A stretch of 64,000 bases of DNA, from the NCBI GenBank assembly GCA_002375495.1, contig DFLU01000012.1:438269-502268 (forward strand). The letters are read 5' to 3'. This DNA is from Flavobacteriaceae bacterium UBA3611 (GTDB lineage: Bacteria; Bacteroidota; Bacteroidia; Flavobacteriales; Flavobacteriaceae). Of the stretch, positions 1 through 8,463 are shown in pieces. The position numbers were made by a program, and so were the translations under genes. How positions within the stretch are numbered: position 1 is the stretch's first letter; every line of letters begins with the position of its first letter. A model generated the notes under the pieces. That model searched no databases. It saw only the letters and a program-made list of their open reading frames with translations, and was not told the origin of the DNA.

Positions 1-445
1 CGGCAGCGTGAATCACTTTATTTGGAATTTGATACACTTCTCCCAACGAACTAATTCTGTGCAAGTGAGGGTCAACCGTGGTAATGCTATCAGCAAAACC
101 TGAAATCAGTTTTCCGAAGAAACCAGAAGTCACTCCTTCACCTTCATTAAAAACTTTGTCCTGCCGCATATAGGCCAAATAGGGTGCTACCAAACAGGTG
201 CACATTGCCCCTAATGATTTGGCAGTATGACTTAAAAAATAAAGGGGCAATAGTTTTTCGTCTGGTTCGTGCAAGGTGCATACCAGTACAACACATTTGT
301 CTTTAACATCAGATAAGATACGTGTATAGGATTCTCCATCAGGGAATTTACGCAAAGTGGCTTTGCCCACTTCAGCATCCATTTTTGTAGCCATTAGTTC
401 TGTGAGTTTTTCGTTTCCGGGAAGACTGAATAATATTGTTTTCAT
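1..445 (-). CDS. prs: Ribose-phosphate pyrophosphokinase (PRPP synthetase), N-terminal part
   Basis: The first 148 codons are visible; the rest runs off the left edge (family length is about 290-320 aa). PRPP synthetases transfer pyrophosphate from ATP to ribose 5-phosphate to make PRPP for nucleotide synthesis. The KFPDGE segment near residue 33 and PYLAYMRQDK around residue 93, followed by a GEGVTS stretch, match conserved ATP-binding blocks. The wording looks closer to short archaeal-type enzymes than to standard bacterial Prs, which is my inference. ATG at 445 lies 6 bp after the stop of the phosphorylase gene, so the two are surely cotranscribed. That pairing suggests salvage or turnover of ribose phosphates rather than housekeeping PRPP supply. 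Confidence 0.85.
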   Translation of the reverse strand, partial: MKTILFSLPGNEKLTELMATKMDAEVGKATLRKFPDGESYTRILSDVKDKCVVLVCTLHEPDEKLLPLYFLSHTAKSLGAMCTCLVAPYLAYMRQDKVFNEGEGVTSGFFGKLISGFADSITTVDPHLHRISSLGEVYQIPNKVIHAA

Positions 446-451
446 AGTTTT

Positions 452-1954
452 TTAAATTATAGTTATGATGTCATTATGGTTGTTTTTATATTCCAGAGCA
501 TAGTTGAGTTCGCCTTTGGATTCAGCATATATGGTATATAATAATTGGTCTATTTCGATTTTTTCATTTAAATGGACATTCAAAAGAATCCCTGCCGATT
601 TAGACTGCGGTGCGCCGGAAAGCTTGGCAAGTTTTGCGATTTTTCGGTTATCAATTCGTTGCAAAACGCCTGACTTTTCAGCTTTAATTTCAATTTTATA
701 AGGTGCTAAAACTGGTTTTGAAAATTGACCTTGCGCCTTACAAATGGCTATGAATTTTTCATATGCTTTTCCAGATTTGAGAATTTCACGTGCGGTTTCC
801 AGTCCCTTTCCTTTTTCTACTTTTCCAGAAAGTTCTAATAGTTCAGTAGCTAAAAGCAATGCTCTTTCTGTTAAGTCTTTAGGTGCATATTCCTCATTTT
901 TCAAAACTTTTAATATATCTATGGCTTCTAATGTTGGACCGATACCCCTTCCAACAGGCTGCGTGCCATCCGTAACTACAACTTTTACATTCAACCCAAC
1001 AGCAGTTCCAACAGTTTCCATATGATTTTTTAGTTTTTCTGCCATTTCGGTACTGCGAACCTTGGCGGTTTCTCCCACGGGAATATCAATGACCACGTGA
1101 GTGGAACCAGCTGCTGCTTTTTTAGAGAGTACCGAAGCAATGAGCTGCCCTTCACTATCAATATCCAAGGCTTTTTCAATTTTGATGAGCACATCATCCG
1201 CAGGACTTAATTGGGCTGTTCCGCCCCAAACAAAACAACCGCCTTCTTTTTCTACCACGGTCTTTATTTCTTCTAAAGAAAGCGTCACATTAGTCAGTAC
1301 TTCCATAGTATCCGCTGTGCCTGCTGGCGAAGTGATGGCGCGTGAGGATGTTTTAGGCATTGTAAGTCCATACGCAGCGACAATAGCAACCACTAATGGG
1401 GTGGTTCTATTTCCAGGCAATCCGCCAATGCAATGTTTATCGACCACAATTTCTTTGTCCCAATTCATTTGCTTACCAGAAGCAATCATTGCTTTGGTAA
1501 GGTCAGATATTTCGTCAATATCCATTCGGTCGCCAGCACAGGCAGTAATAAATGCCGAAAGATGGATGTTGGAATAATCGCCTTCAACGATATCGGTTAT
1601 GATTTCATTAAATGCTGAATAATCCAGTTTTTGATTATAAATTTTCGCCCTGACGTGGCTTAAGGATTCTATAGGTTCTAAATGGGAAACATATAATGTA
1701 TCGTTTGGGGAAACATTCAGTTTTTTCGCAGCAGCATCTGATAGTCCGATTTCATTAGGCAACAGAATATCAGAATTCAGAACATTAAGACTTGCAACGA
1801 TTGATGTACTTGCGTTCGATATTCTTATTCGGGTAAGTGCCTCAAACCCTTCTGAAATACAGACGTGGCAATCTTCGCGCATATACACTACATTCTCATT
1901 TTGGGTATAGATGCCGAGATGTTTGTATTTTAATATGTTTGAGTGTGTGTCCAT
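452..1954 (-). CDS. Thymidine phosphorylase family protein, AMP phosphorylase-like
   Basis: 500 aa. It belongs to the nucleoside phosphorylase family that cleaves the N-glycosidic bond with phosphate. An extra N-terminal domain of about 100 residues precedes the phosphorylase core, as in archaeal AMP phosphorylases (which give base plus ribose 1,5-bisphosphate) and unlike classical DeoA of about 440 aa. In the core, DKHCIGGLPGNRTT (about residue 172) and TSSRAITSPAGTADTMEVL (about 202) are the hallmark phosphate- and substrate-binding blocks. Substrate (AMP, other NMPs or thymidine) cannot be decided from sequence. It lies between an MBL nuclease and prs in a long leftward operon. No RuBisCO or ribose-1,5-bisphosphate isomerase is seen in the window. 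Confidence 0.85.
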   Translation of the reverse strand: MDTHSNILKYKHLGIYTQNENVVYMREDCHVCISEGFEALTRIRISNASTSIVASLNVLNSDILLPNEIGLSDAAAKKLNVSPNDTLYVSHLEPIESLSHVRAKIYNQKLDYSAFNEIITDIVEGDYSNIHLSAFITACAGDRMDIDEISDLTKAMIASGKQMNWDKEIVVDKHCIGGLPGNRTTPLVVAIVAAYGLTMPKTSSRAITSPAGTADTMEVLTNVTLSLEEIKTVVEKEGGCFVWGGTAQLSPADDVLIKIEKALDIDSEGQLIASVLSKKAAAGSTHVVIDIPVGETAKVRSTEMAEKLKNHMETVGTAVGLNVKVVVTDGTQPVGRGIGPTLEAIDILKVLKNEEYAPKDLTERALLLATELLELSGKVEKGKGLETAREILKSGKAYEKFIAICKAQGQFSKPVLAPYKIEIKAEKSGVLQRIDNRKIAKLAKLSGAPQSKSAGILLNVHLNEKIEIDQLLYTIYAESKGELNYALEYKNNHNDIITII

Positions 1955-1982
1955 ATATTATTGGTTGTTGTGATTTTTCGAT

Positions 1983-3359
1983 TTATTCTATTTCTTCGAT
2001 GGTGTATAATTGCGGAATTTCTGCATCCCACCCATAAGTTTCCTTGATGCCTTTTTGCAATGCTTCTGCACTCTCTTTTTCACCGTGTATAATGAAAATG
2101 CGTTTGGGTTTGTTTTTTATACTGTCCATCCAGTCCATAAGCTCTGCGTGGTCTGCGTGTGCCGAAAGTCCTTCAATTTCTGCGACCTGCATTTTAAACG
2201 GTACCCATTTTCCATATACTTTTAGTTCTTTTTCACCTTCCAATAATTTTCTGCCACGAGTGCCTTCAGCTTGATAGCCTACAAAAAGCAAGGTATTATT
2301 TGGATTTTGTGCCTGTGTTTCAAGATAGTTTAGCATTCTTCCGCCTGTGAGCATTCCGCTTCCTGCAATCACGATTTTGGGTTTGTTATCTGTTCTTAAT
2401 TCCATTGTTTCACGATAGCTGCTAACAACCGTAAAGTGCGAGCACATTTCGTCACATTCATTGTCTTCCAATCTGTGCCAATCCCGAGTTCTATGAAACA
2501 GTTCCAATACGTTGGCACCCATCGGACTGTCCATAATCATTTGTACTCTGGGGATTTTCTTTTCTTTCAATAATTTCCAAAAGATGAGCATCATTAGCTG
2601 GGCACGTTCTACCGAAAAACTTGGGACAAATAAGCTGCCACCTCTGTTGATGGTGTCATTGACCAATTTTTCAATTTGTGGAAGTGCTTCTACTTCATCG
2701 GGATGAAGCCTTCCTCCGTAGGTGGATTCAATAAATAACACATCCGCTTTCTTTGGCTTTAAGGGTGGAAACAGTAACAAATCATTTGTTCTGCCTATAT
2801 CGCCAGAAAACACGAAACGTTTTCCGCGTATATCTAACTCAATGTATGTGGCACCAAGGATGTGTCCGTTGTATTGAAACCTCGCTTTCACATCTTTGAG
2901 AATGGGTAGCCATTGCGAGGGTGGTACTCCTTTGAAGTAAGGGATTGTTTTTTCTACATCATTTAAATCGTAAAGTGGTTCCGCAGGACTGTGTTTGGAA
3001 TAGCCCTCTTTATTGGCACGTTCGGCTTCCTGTTCTTGTATTTTGGCACTATCATTCAATATGATTTTTGCGATGTCCAAGGTGGGATTGGTACCATAGA
3101 TGGGGCCATTAAAGCCTTGCTTTACCAATCTCGGCAGATAACCTGTATGGTCCATATGGCCGTGGGTAAGCAAAACGGCATCAATATCAGCAACATTAAC
3201 AGGTGGGTACTCCCAGTTTTTAAGGCGTAATTCCTTCAATCCCTGAAAAAGTCCGCAGTCTATCAGTAACTTTCTATCTCCTGTATCAACCAGATATTTT
3301 GAACCGGTTACTGTGCCTGCCGCTCCTAAAAAATGGATGTTTATTTTGTTGTTTTTCAT
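1983..3359 (-). CDS. MBL-fold beta-CASP RNA metallo-hydrolase
   Basis: 458 aa, the usual size of CPSF73-like bacterial and archaeal beta-CASP nucleases. The zinc motif H-x-H-x-D-H is THGHMDH at residues 65-71. A later GHILGATYIEL stretch, GSGMLTGGR, and a C-terminal IIHGEKE provide the other metallo-beta-lactamase and beta-CASP ligands. Members act as cytoplasmic endo- or exoribonucleases. It sits 28 bp upstream of the AMP phosphorylase-like gene in transcription order. A link between RNA turnover and NMP phosphorolysis is attractive but is inference from order only. Confidence 0.88.
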   Translation of the reverse strand: MKNNKINIHFLGAAGTVTGSKYLVDTGDRKLLIDCGLFQGLKELRLKNWEYPPVNVADIDAVLLTHGHMDHTGYLPRLVKQGFNGPIYGTNPTLDIAKIILNDSAKIQEQEAERANKEGYSKHSPAEPLYDLNDVEKTIPYFKGVPPSQWLPILKDVKARFQYNGHILGATYIELDIRGKRFVFSGDIGRTNDLLLFPPLKPKKADVLFIESTYGGRLHPDEVEALPQIEKLVNDTINRGGSLFVPSFSVERAQLMMLIFWKLLKEKKIPRVQMIMDSPMGANVLELFHRTRDWHRLEDNECDEMCSHFTVVSSYRETMELRTDNKPKIVIAGSGMLTGGRMLNYLETQAQNPNNTLLFVGYQAEGTRGRKLLEGEKELKVYGKWVPFKMQVAEIEGLSAHADHAELMDWMDSIKNKPKRIFIIHGEKESAEALQKGIKETYGWDAEIPQLYTIEEIE

Positions 3360-3374
3360 CTTTATGGTATTTAT

Positions 3375-3629
3375 TTAGAGTCCTCCACAGCAGGACGGTG
3401 TATTGCTTTGGTTTTGGCTCGATTTATATAATTTTGTTATCTCATTATATAGATTTCGTGAATCCTCTTTGATATAAAGTGCTACCTTCTTAATAGAGTT
3501 AGTTTCTAACTCAACCATATCCAATAGAATTTCTATGGCCTCGTCAAGCAATTTCGGGTCGTCTTCGAGAGCTTCGTAAAACGGCTCAAAATCTAATTGG
3601 TTCTGTTGTTGTGAATTTTCTTTTTTCAT
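3375..3629 (-). CDS. Small hypothetical protein with C-terminal CCGG tail
   Basis: 84 aa, not recognised. It is acidic and helical in appearance, with a Gln/Asn-rich N-terminus (residues 4-11) and a C-terminus ending SCCGGL. There is no signal peptide or membrane segment, so it is probably cytoplasmic. The start is 40 bp after the stop of the ATP-cone gene and the stop is 15 bp before the MBL gene, so it belongs to the operon. The paired cysteines at the tail could bind a metal; this is speculation. It may assist one of the neighbouring nucleases. Confidence 0.7.
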   Translation of the reverse strand: MKKENSQQQNQLDFEPFYEALEDDPKLLDEAIEILLDMVELETNSIKKVALYIKEDSRNLYNEITKLYKSSQNQSNTPSCCGGL

Positions 3630-3669
3630 TTGACTTTTTATTTAGAAATATTGATTGTTGCATTGTTTT

Positions 3670-4515
3670 TTATTGATGGACTGAACATAATTTTTCTGAA
3701 TCTTCAAGAATCTTTTTATGTCTTTTTTTATCAATTCCTATTTTTTCCAAGAGCTTCGGACTTTCGTGAAGCTCTTTGCAGAGTACGATGCCTTCATCTA
3801 ATAATTTTGTTTTTTCAGCTTTGGTAAGTGTTGTTAAAGCGGTTAAGGGATGTAGCCCAGATTTATCTATTCTGTCCTTGAGACCATTTCCTCTTGGATA
3901 ATCCCAACTGCTTAAAAGCATTCCAACACATTTCCCGTACTGAATGGCATCGGTTGTGAAACGCGTATTGGTGTACACAGCTCCTTTATGAAGTTTAGCC
4001 TCGTGACCTTTTTGGTGTTCCCATTGCTTTTCTACGTCCAAAAACCGTGAATGGATATATAATGGGATTTTTACATTACAAAACCTGCCTTGGTCGCTAT
4101 GGTATTTGCATTCAATCATATAGTGTTTGTTTTCTTTTTGGGCGATAACATCAACTTCGTGCTGTACACAATTACCTTGAACAATAACTCCCACCTTTGT
4201 GCTAAAGCCTTCCATCTCTAAAATCTTACCGACAAATTTTTCAAAAGGAAATCCTGATGGCCCTAATTCCATTATCGCTTTTTTTAGCTTGTATTTTGAG
4301 GCACTTACACGAGATTTACGCTTAAGCATTTTAAATGCCATCTGATAGATTTTTTTTGTGGTAATTCCATCATAAAGTTGCCCTTCGACTTGTTCAACTA
4401 TTTGCTGAATTAATTCTTCGCTCGCTTGTGAACGCCTTAAGGAATTGATAAGCTTATCTACATCAAAGGCTACCAAATCACCAGAATACTTCACTATGTT
4501 GATTGGATTTTTCAT
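3670..4515 (-). CDS. ATP-cone domain fused to a restriction-endonuclease-like nuclease domain
   Basis: 281 aa. Residues 1-90 look like an ATP-cone, the nucleotide-sensing domain of ribonucleotide reductases and NrdR. Residues 91-200 carry a PD-(D/E)XK-type core: HEVD at 119-122 and ECK at 135-137, the spacing seen in Mrr-type nucleases. The ATP-cone is expected to sense ATP/dATP and gate the nuclease; DNA or RNA as substrate is unknown. Its ATG overlaps the universal stress protein stop by 4 bp (ATGA), so the two are translationally coupled. No methyltransferase partner lies nearby, so a classical restriction role is unlikely. Confidence 0.75.
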   Translation of the reverse strand: MKNPINIVKYSGDLVAFDVDKLINSLRRSQASEELIQQIVEQVEGQLYDGITTKKIYQMAFKMLKRKSRVSASKYKLKKAIMELGPSGFPFEKFVGKILEMEGFSTKVGVIVQGNCVQHEVDVIAQKENKHYMIECKYHSDQGRFCNVKIPLYIHSRFLDVEKQWEHQKGHEAKLHKGAVYTNTRFTTDAIQYGKCVGMLLSSWDYPRGNGLKDRIDKSGLHPLTALTTLTKAEKTKLLDEGIVLCKELHESPKLLEKIGIDKKRHKKILEDSEKLCSVHQ

Positions 4516-5348
4516 TTTTTAATATGGATGGTCATTACTGGAAGCACGGAATGATTTGTAACGCCTTCAGCAATACTTTTTGAAAATAGGCTCAAAAATC
4601 CCGTTTTTCCGTGAGTGCTCATTGCAATTAAATCTGCGGGCTGATGTTTTAAAAATGTATTGATGCCTGCTTCTACGGAAGACTCATTATGGACGCTCAT
4701 TGAGAAGTTCTTTAGATTGGGGAATTTTTCAAGAAATTCCTTTACAGGATTTAAACCAAGCTCTATGCTATTAAAGTCAGTTTCTGTGTTTACTCGTAAC
4801 AAATGGATTTTAGCATCGCATTTTTTGGCTATTGACAATACTTCTTGAAATGGATGCGTGACATCCTCTTCAAAAGAAGAAACAAATAGAATGTCCTTGA
4901 AGGGAAATGTGACATCATCTTCTTTGACAACGATAATGGGCGCATTGGCTTTTCGAACTATTTTTTCAACATTACTGCCAGTAATTTCCCTAATGACACC
5001 TTTGGTTCCACTGCTGCCGGTAACGATGAAATCGTGATGGAAATGACCAGAATGTTCTAAAATATCTTTCTGTCCCGAATCAAATTGAAGAAAAGTTCGA
5101 CATTTAAGACCTTCGTGCTCAGCCTTTTTTTCCAGTTCCCGCAATTTTGATTTAACGACTCCAATTTCCTTTAAAGTTTCGGGATACCTTTTTTCTTTTT
5201 GTTTATCCAGTTTTACCCAATCAACAGGGGTAGTCATTTGATGTAAAAAGTGTATCTCTGCATCGTATAGTTTGGCTATTTCGATACCAAGATTTGCTGC
5301 TTTAGTGCAGTTTTTCGAGAAATCGGTAGGTACGAGTATGTTTTTCAT
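4512..5348 (-). CDS. Universal stress protein with two UspA domains
   Basis: 278 aa from ATG 5348 (MKNILVPTDF); an upstream in-frame start would add 15 residues and overlap the SDR gene, so I prefer the internal one. Two tandem Usp domains occupy about residues 1-145 and 150-278. The first ends with GSSG-9x-GS, the G-2x-G-9x-G-S/T ATP-binding signature; the second (STHGKTG) lacks the final GS and may not bind ATP. Usp proteins are cytoplasmic stress and energy-state factors. It lies 22 bp after the SDR gene and overlaps the ATP-cone gene. A second, single-domain Usp sits further upstream in the same operon. Confidence 0.88.
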   Translation of the reverse strand: MKNILVPTDFSKNCTKAANLGIEIAKLYDAEIHFLHQMTTPVDWVKLDKQKEKRYPETLKEIGVVKSKLRELEKKAEHEGLKCRTFLQFDSGQKDILEHSGHFHHDFIVTGSSGTKGVIREITGSNVEKIVRKANAPIIVVKEDDVTFPFKDILFVSSFEEDVTHPFQEVLSIAKKCDAKIHLLRVNTETDFNSIELGLNPVKEFLEKFPNLKNFSMSVHNESSVEAGINTFLKHQPADLIAMSTHGKTGFLSLFSKSIAEGVTNHSVLPVMTIHIKK

Positions 5349-5370
5349 AATTTTAGTTTTATTGTTTTTC

Positions 5371-6144
5371 TTATTGGGCGGTATAGCCACCATCGATAAC
5401 CAGTTCGGAACCGGTCATAAATTTGGATTCATCAGAGGCCAGATATACAACTCCGTACCCTATATCGTCAGGTTCTCCCAAATGACCAATTGGATGTAAA
5501 CTTTCCAATTGTTTTTTGCCTTCTTCTACGTCACCTTGAGCCTTGAGAAAATTCTCTACCATTGGGGTCCAGATATAAGCAGGATGGATAGAATTGATAC
5601 GGATGCCATAGCCTTGTTTAGCACAATGTAGGGCGGCAGATTTAGTGAAAATGGTAACACCGCCTTTACTTGCGTTATACGCAGGTAAATTGGGGTCACC
5701 GATAAGTCCTTCAATGGAAGAGAAGTTAATGATGGAACCACCTTCATCTGTTTTCCTCATACCTTTTATCCCATATTTGGTGCCTAAAAAAGTACCATTT
5801 AGGTTTATATCTATTAGGTTTTTCCAATCTTCAAGGGTTACATCTTCAACTGTTCCTCCGAGCCCTATTCCAGCAGAATTTGCTAAAATGTGTAATTTCC
5901 CATAAGTTTCAAGGGTAGTTTCAATAACGTTTTTCCATTCATCTTCTTTGGCAACATCTTGTTTAATGAATATGGCCTCACCACCGTCTTCTTTTATTTG
6001 TTGAACTACTTTTTTACCACCTTCTTCGTCTATATCTGACACGACTATTTTTGCTCCTTCTCGGGCCAATAGTTTAGCACTTGATTTTCCCAAACCAGAT
6101 GCTCCTCCTGTGACAATGGCTACTTTATTTTTTACTCGTTTCAT
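5371..6144 (-). CDS. SDR family oxidoreductase
   Basis: 257 aa classical short-chain dehydrogenase. The Rossmann motif TGGASGLG is at residues 12-19, Asp37 after beta-2 favours NAD(H) over NADP(H), ANSAG (88-92) replaces the usual NNAG, catalytic Ser lies at 142-143, and YxxxK is Tyr156/Lys160. Overall it resembles glucose 1-dehydrogenase or 3-oxoacyl reductase-type SDRs; the substrate cannot be assigned. It sits between a D-lactate dehydrogenase-like gene (47 bp gap, the largest in the operon) and the tandem Usp gene, which fits a redox role in fermentation or stress. Confidence 0.88.
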   Translation of the reverse strand: MKRVKNKVAIVTGGASGLGKSSAKLLAREGAKIVVSDIDEEGGKKVVQQIKEDGGEAIFIKQDVAKEDEWKNVIETTLETYGKLHILANSAGIGLGGTVEDVTLEDWKNLIDINLNGTFLGTKYGIKGMRKTDEGGSIINFSSIEGLIGDPNLPAYNASKGGVTIFTKSAALHCAKQGYGIRINSIHPAYIWTPMVENFLKAQGDVEEGKKQLESLHPIGHLGEPDDIGYGVVYLASDESKFMTGSELVIDGGYTAQ

Positions 6145-6191
6145 AATTTTAAACTTTAAGATTAAACGATTAATTATTAAGTTTTTATGGT

Positions 6192-7181
6192 TCAGGGAAT
6201 CTCATTTCCTGAAACTTTTCCTTTTTCAAAACAATCCAGATTATAGATTGTAGTTTCTGCAATATTGGTCAATGCTGTTTCGGTCAAAAAGGCTTGATGA
6301 CTTGTAATTAGTACATTATTGAAAGTCATTAGCCGTGCAATTACATCGTCCTGTAATATATTTTCGGAATGGTCTTCAAAAAACAACCCTTCTTCCTCCT
6401 CATACACATCGATGCCGAAATAGCCAATTTTTTTAGACTTTAGGCCTTCGATAACCGCTTTGGTGTCGACCAGTCCTCCACGACTTGTATTGATAAGCAT
6501 TACCCCTTGTTTCATCAATGAAATATGCTTTGCATCAATCAAGTGTTTCGTTGAAGACGTTAGTGGTACGTGTAAGCTTATGATATCGGACTGCTTACAA
6601 ATAGTTTCACAATTGGTATAGATTACATTGTAAAACTTGATTAAATTTTCATCCTCAATGACATCCTGAACAAGTATTTTACAACCAAAACCGTGTAGTA
6701 TTTTTACCAATACAGACCCAATTTTTCCAGTCCCGATAACGCCGACGGTTTTTCCATTGAGGTCGAAACCGGTAAGACCGTTCAATGAGAAATTCTGGTC
6801 ACGAACCCTGTTGTGTGCTTTAATCAATTTTCGGTTTAATGCAAGTATGAGCGCCATTGTATGCTCTGCAATGGCATAAGGGGAATAGGCTGGAACACGT
6901 GCCACCTTCATATCCAGTTCAGCTGCTTTTGCTAAATCCACGTGATTGAATCCTGCTGAACGCAGAGCAATATATTTTATGCCAAAAGCATTGAATTTTT
7001 CAAGAATGTGTGCCGAGGCATCATCGCCCGTAAATAGACTTACTGCTTTAGAACCCGTTGCGAGAATAGCAGTTTCTTGAGTTAAACGACTCTCAAGCAG
7101 CTTTAATTGATGCTTGCCATCATTCGCTTTTACGAGATACGGCTCTTCAAACTTATGCGTGCTGAATACTGTTGTTTTCAT
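6192..7181 (-). CDS. D-2-hydroxyacid dehydrogenase (D-lactate dehydrogenase-like)
   Basis: 329 aa. It belongs to the D-isomer-specific 2-hydroxyacid dehydrogenases, which reversibly reduce 2-oxoacids such as pyruvate with NADH. RSAGFNHVD (about 74-82), GTGKIG (150-155, NAD binding), NTSRGGLVDT with the substrate-binding Arg, and a SHQAFLTETAL block with the acid-base His are all present. The closest fit is fermentative LdhA. With phosphofructokinase, aldolase and GAPDH in the same operon, it may regenerate NAD+ at the end of glycolysis; that is an inference from context. Confidence 0.85.
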   Translation of the reverse strand: MKTTVFSTHKFEEPYLVKANDGKHQLKLLESRLTQETAILATGSKAVSLFTGDDASAHILEKFNAFGIKYIALRSAGFNHVDLAKAAELDMKVARVPAYSPYAIAEHTMALILALNRKLIKAHNRVRDQNFSLNGLTGFDLNGKTVGVIGTGKIGSVLVKILHGFGCKILVQDVIEDENLIKFYNVIYTNCETICKQSDIISLHVPLTSSTKHLIDAKHISLMKQGVMLINTSRGGLVDTKAVIEGLKSKKIGYFGIDVYEEEEGLFFEDHSENILQDDVIARLMTFNNVLITSHQAFLTETALTNIAETTIYNLDCFEKGKVSGNEIP

Positions 7182-7191
7182 TTCACTTTTT

Positions 7192-8460
7192 TTAATTTCC
7201 TAACTGTATTAAAATATATACTAACCCTACGATGACAACAGTTCCAAAAATTAGCATCACGAGTTTCCCGGTCTTTTTAGAACCTTTGAAATAGGTAATA
7301 CCAAGTTTTACAATCATATTGCTTATGGTTGCTGTTATAATGACATTGGTGGCCAGCGTGAGTTTTTCTTCCAATGACCCAAATTTTGCCATACTAATAG
7401 TTATTGCATCCGTATCTGCCAATCCTGCAATTAGGGCTGAATAGTATAAACCGCTTTCGCCAAAAAATTGATTTCCATAAAAAACTGCAAACAGGATGAC
7501 CACATAAATACCACCAAACCCAAGGGCGTTCCAAATATTGAGCGGATTACCCAGATTGATAGCTGTTTTTGTGACATCTGTATTCTTTTTGATGAATAAG
7601 AGTGCGCTTATCAAGCAGATAAGGGTAAGAATAGTAAATGGAATGACTAAATTTAAAAGTATGGCACTATTGAAAATATAGGCCAGAATCGCAAGTCTGG
7701 GAAACATAATTGCGGAAGCTATAATGATACCCGCAGCATATTCTTTTGAAAGTTCTGGCGATTCCTTACTTCGCGAAGCATATATCCAAGCTACTGCGGT
7801 ACTTGAAATCAATCCGCCTAAAATAGCAGTGAGCAGAATACCACGTTTAGAACCTACATATTTTACAAGAAAGTAACCAATGAAATTCAGAAATGACACT
7901 ATCACTATTATCGCTCCAATTTCAAAAGGGTTAAGTAATCCCTCTGGACCATAATCTTGATTTGGTAAGAAAGGCAAAATAAGAAGCGCAATAATTGAAA
8001 ACTTAATAAAAGCAAAGAGCTCTTCAGAAGTAATATTCTTAATGAATGTATTAAAGGTCGTTTTCAATGATAACAGCGTAACCACGACTACTGCGGTCGC
8101 AACTGCTTCCTTATGCAAATGATTGGCAACCATAACACCCAAAATTAGCGTAGCGAACAAGGCCATATTGGTGGTAATACCAGTCATAATATGCTTTTGT
8201 ACTATGGAAAGATGACTCAAAGACAGAAACAAAAGAAATGCTGCCGCAATGATAATGACCAACCAAGGTGTATAGGTTGTGGAAAGATTTCCCAATATAA
8301 AACCAATAATGGCAACAATTGGGAAGGTTCTTATACCTGCAAAGCCTTGTTCTTCCTTCAATTTATCATATTCACGTTCCAGCCCAAGAATAAGGCCAAT
8401 GCCCAGACTGATGAGCAATCCAAGGATGAAAGGGTTGATATTTTTAAAGGCTTCTATCAT
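7192..8460 (-). CDS. MgtC/SapB (DUF4010) family membrane protein
   Basis: 422 aa, strongly hydrophobic, about 11-12 predicted membrane helices. The N-terminal GLILGLERE and GIRTFPIVAIIGFILG segments are typical of the MgtC/SapB family, and the C-terminal half matches DUF4010. The transport or regulatory function is not established; MgtC proteins are linked to low Mg2+ and ATP homeostasis. It lies 10 bp before the hydroxyacid dehydrogenase and only 3 bp after pfkA, so it is part of the same transcript. Confidence 0.82.
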   Translation of the reverse strand: MIEAFKNINPFILGLLISLGIGLILGLEREYDKLKEEQGFAGIRTFPIVAIIGFILGNLSTTYTPWLVIIIAAAFLLFLSLSHLSIVQKHIMTGITTNMALFATLILGVMVANHLHKEAVATAVVVVTLLSLKTTFNTFIKNITSEELFAFIKFSIIALLILPFLPNQDYGPEGLLNPFEIGAIIVIVSFLNFIGYFLVKYVGSKRGILLTAILGGLISSTAVAWIYASRSKESPELSKEYAAGIIIASAIMFPRLAILAYIFNSAILLNLVIPFTILTLICLISALLFIKKNTDVTKTAINLGNPLNIWNALGFGGIYVVILFAVFYGNQFFGESGLYYSALIAGLADTDAITISMAKFGSLEEKLTLATNVIITATISNMIVKLGITYFKGSKKTGKLVMLIFGTVVIVGLVYILIQLGN

Positions 8461-8463
8461 TTC

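Noticed and set aside
1101..1577. 158-aa plus-strand frame opposite the phosphorylase gene
   Set aside because: It lies fully within a well-supported conserved gene on the other strand and encodes no recognisable domain.
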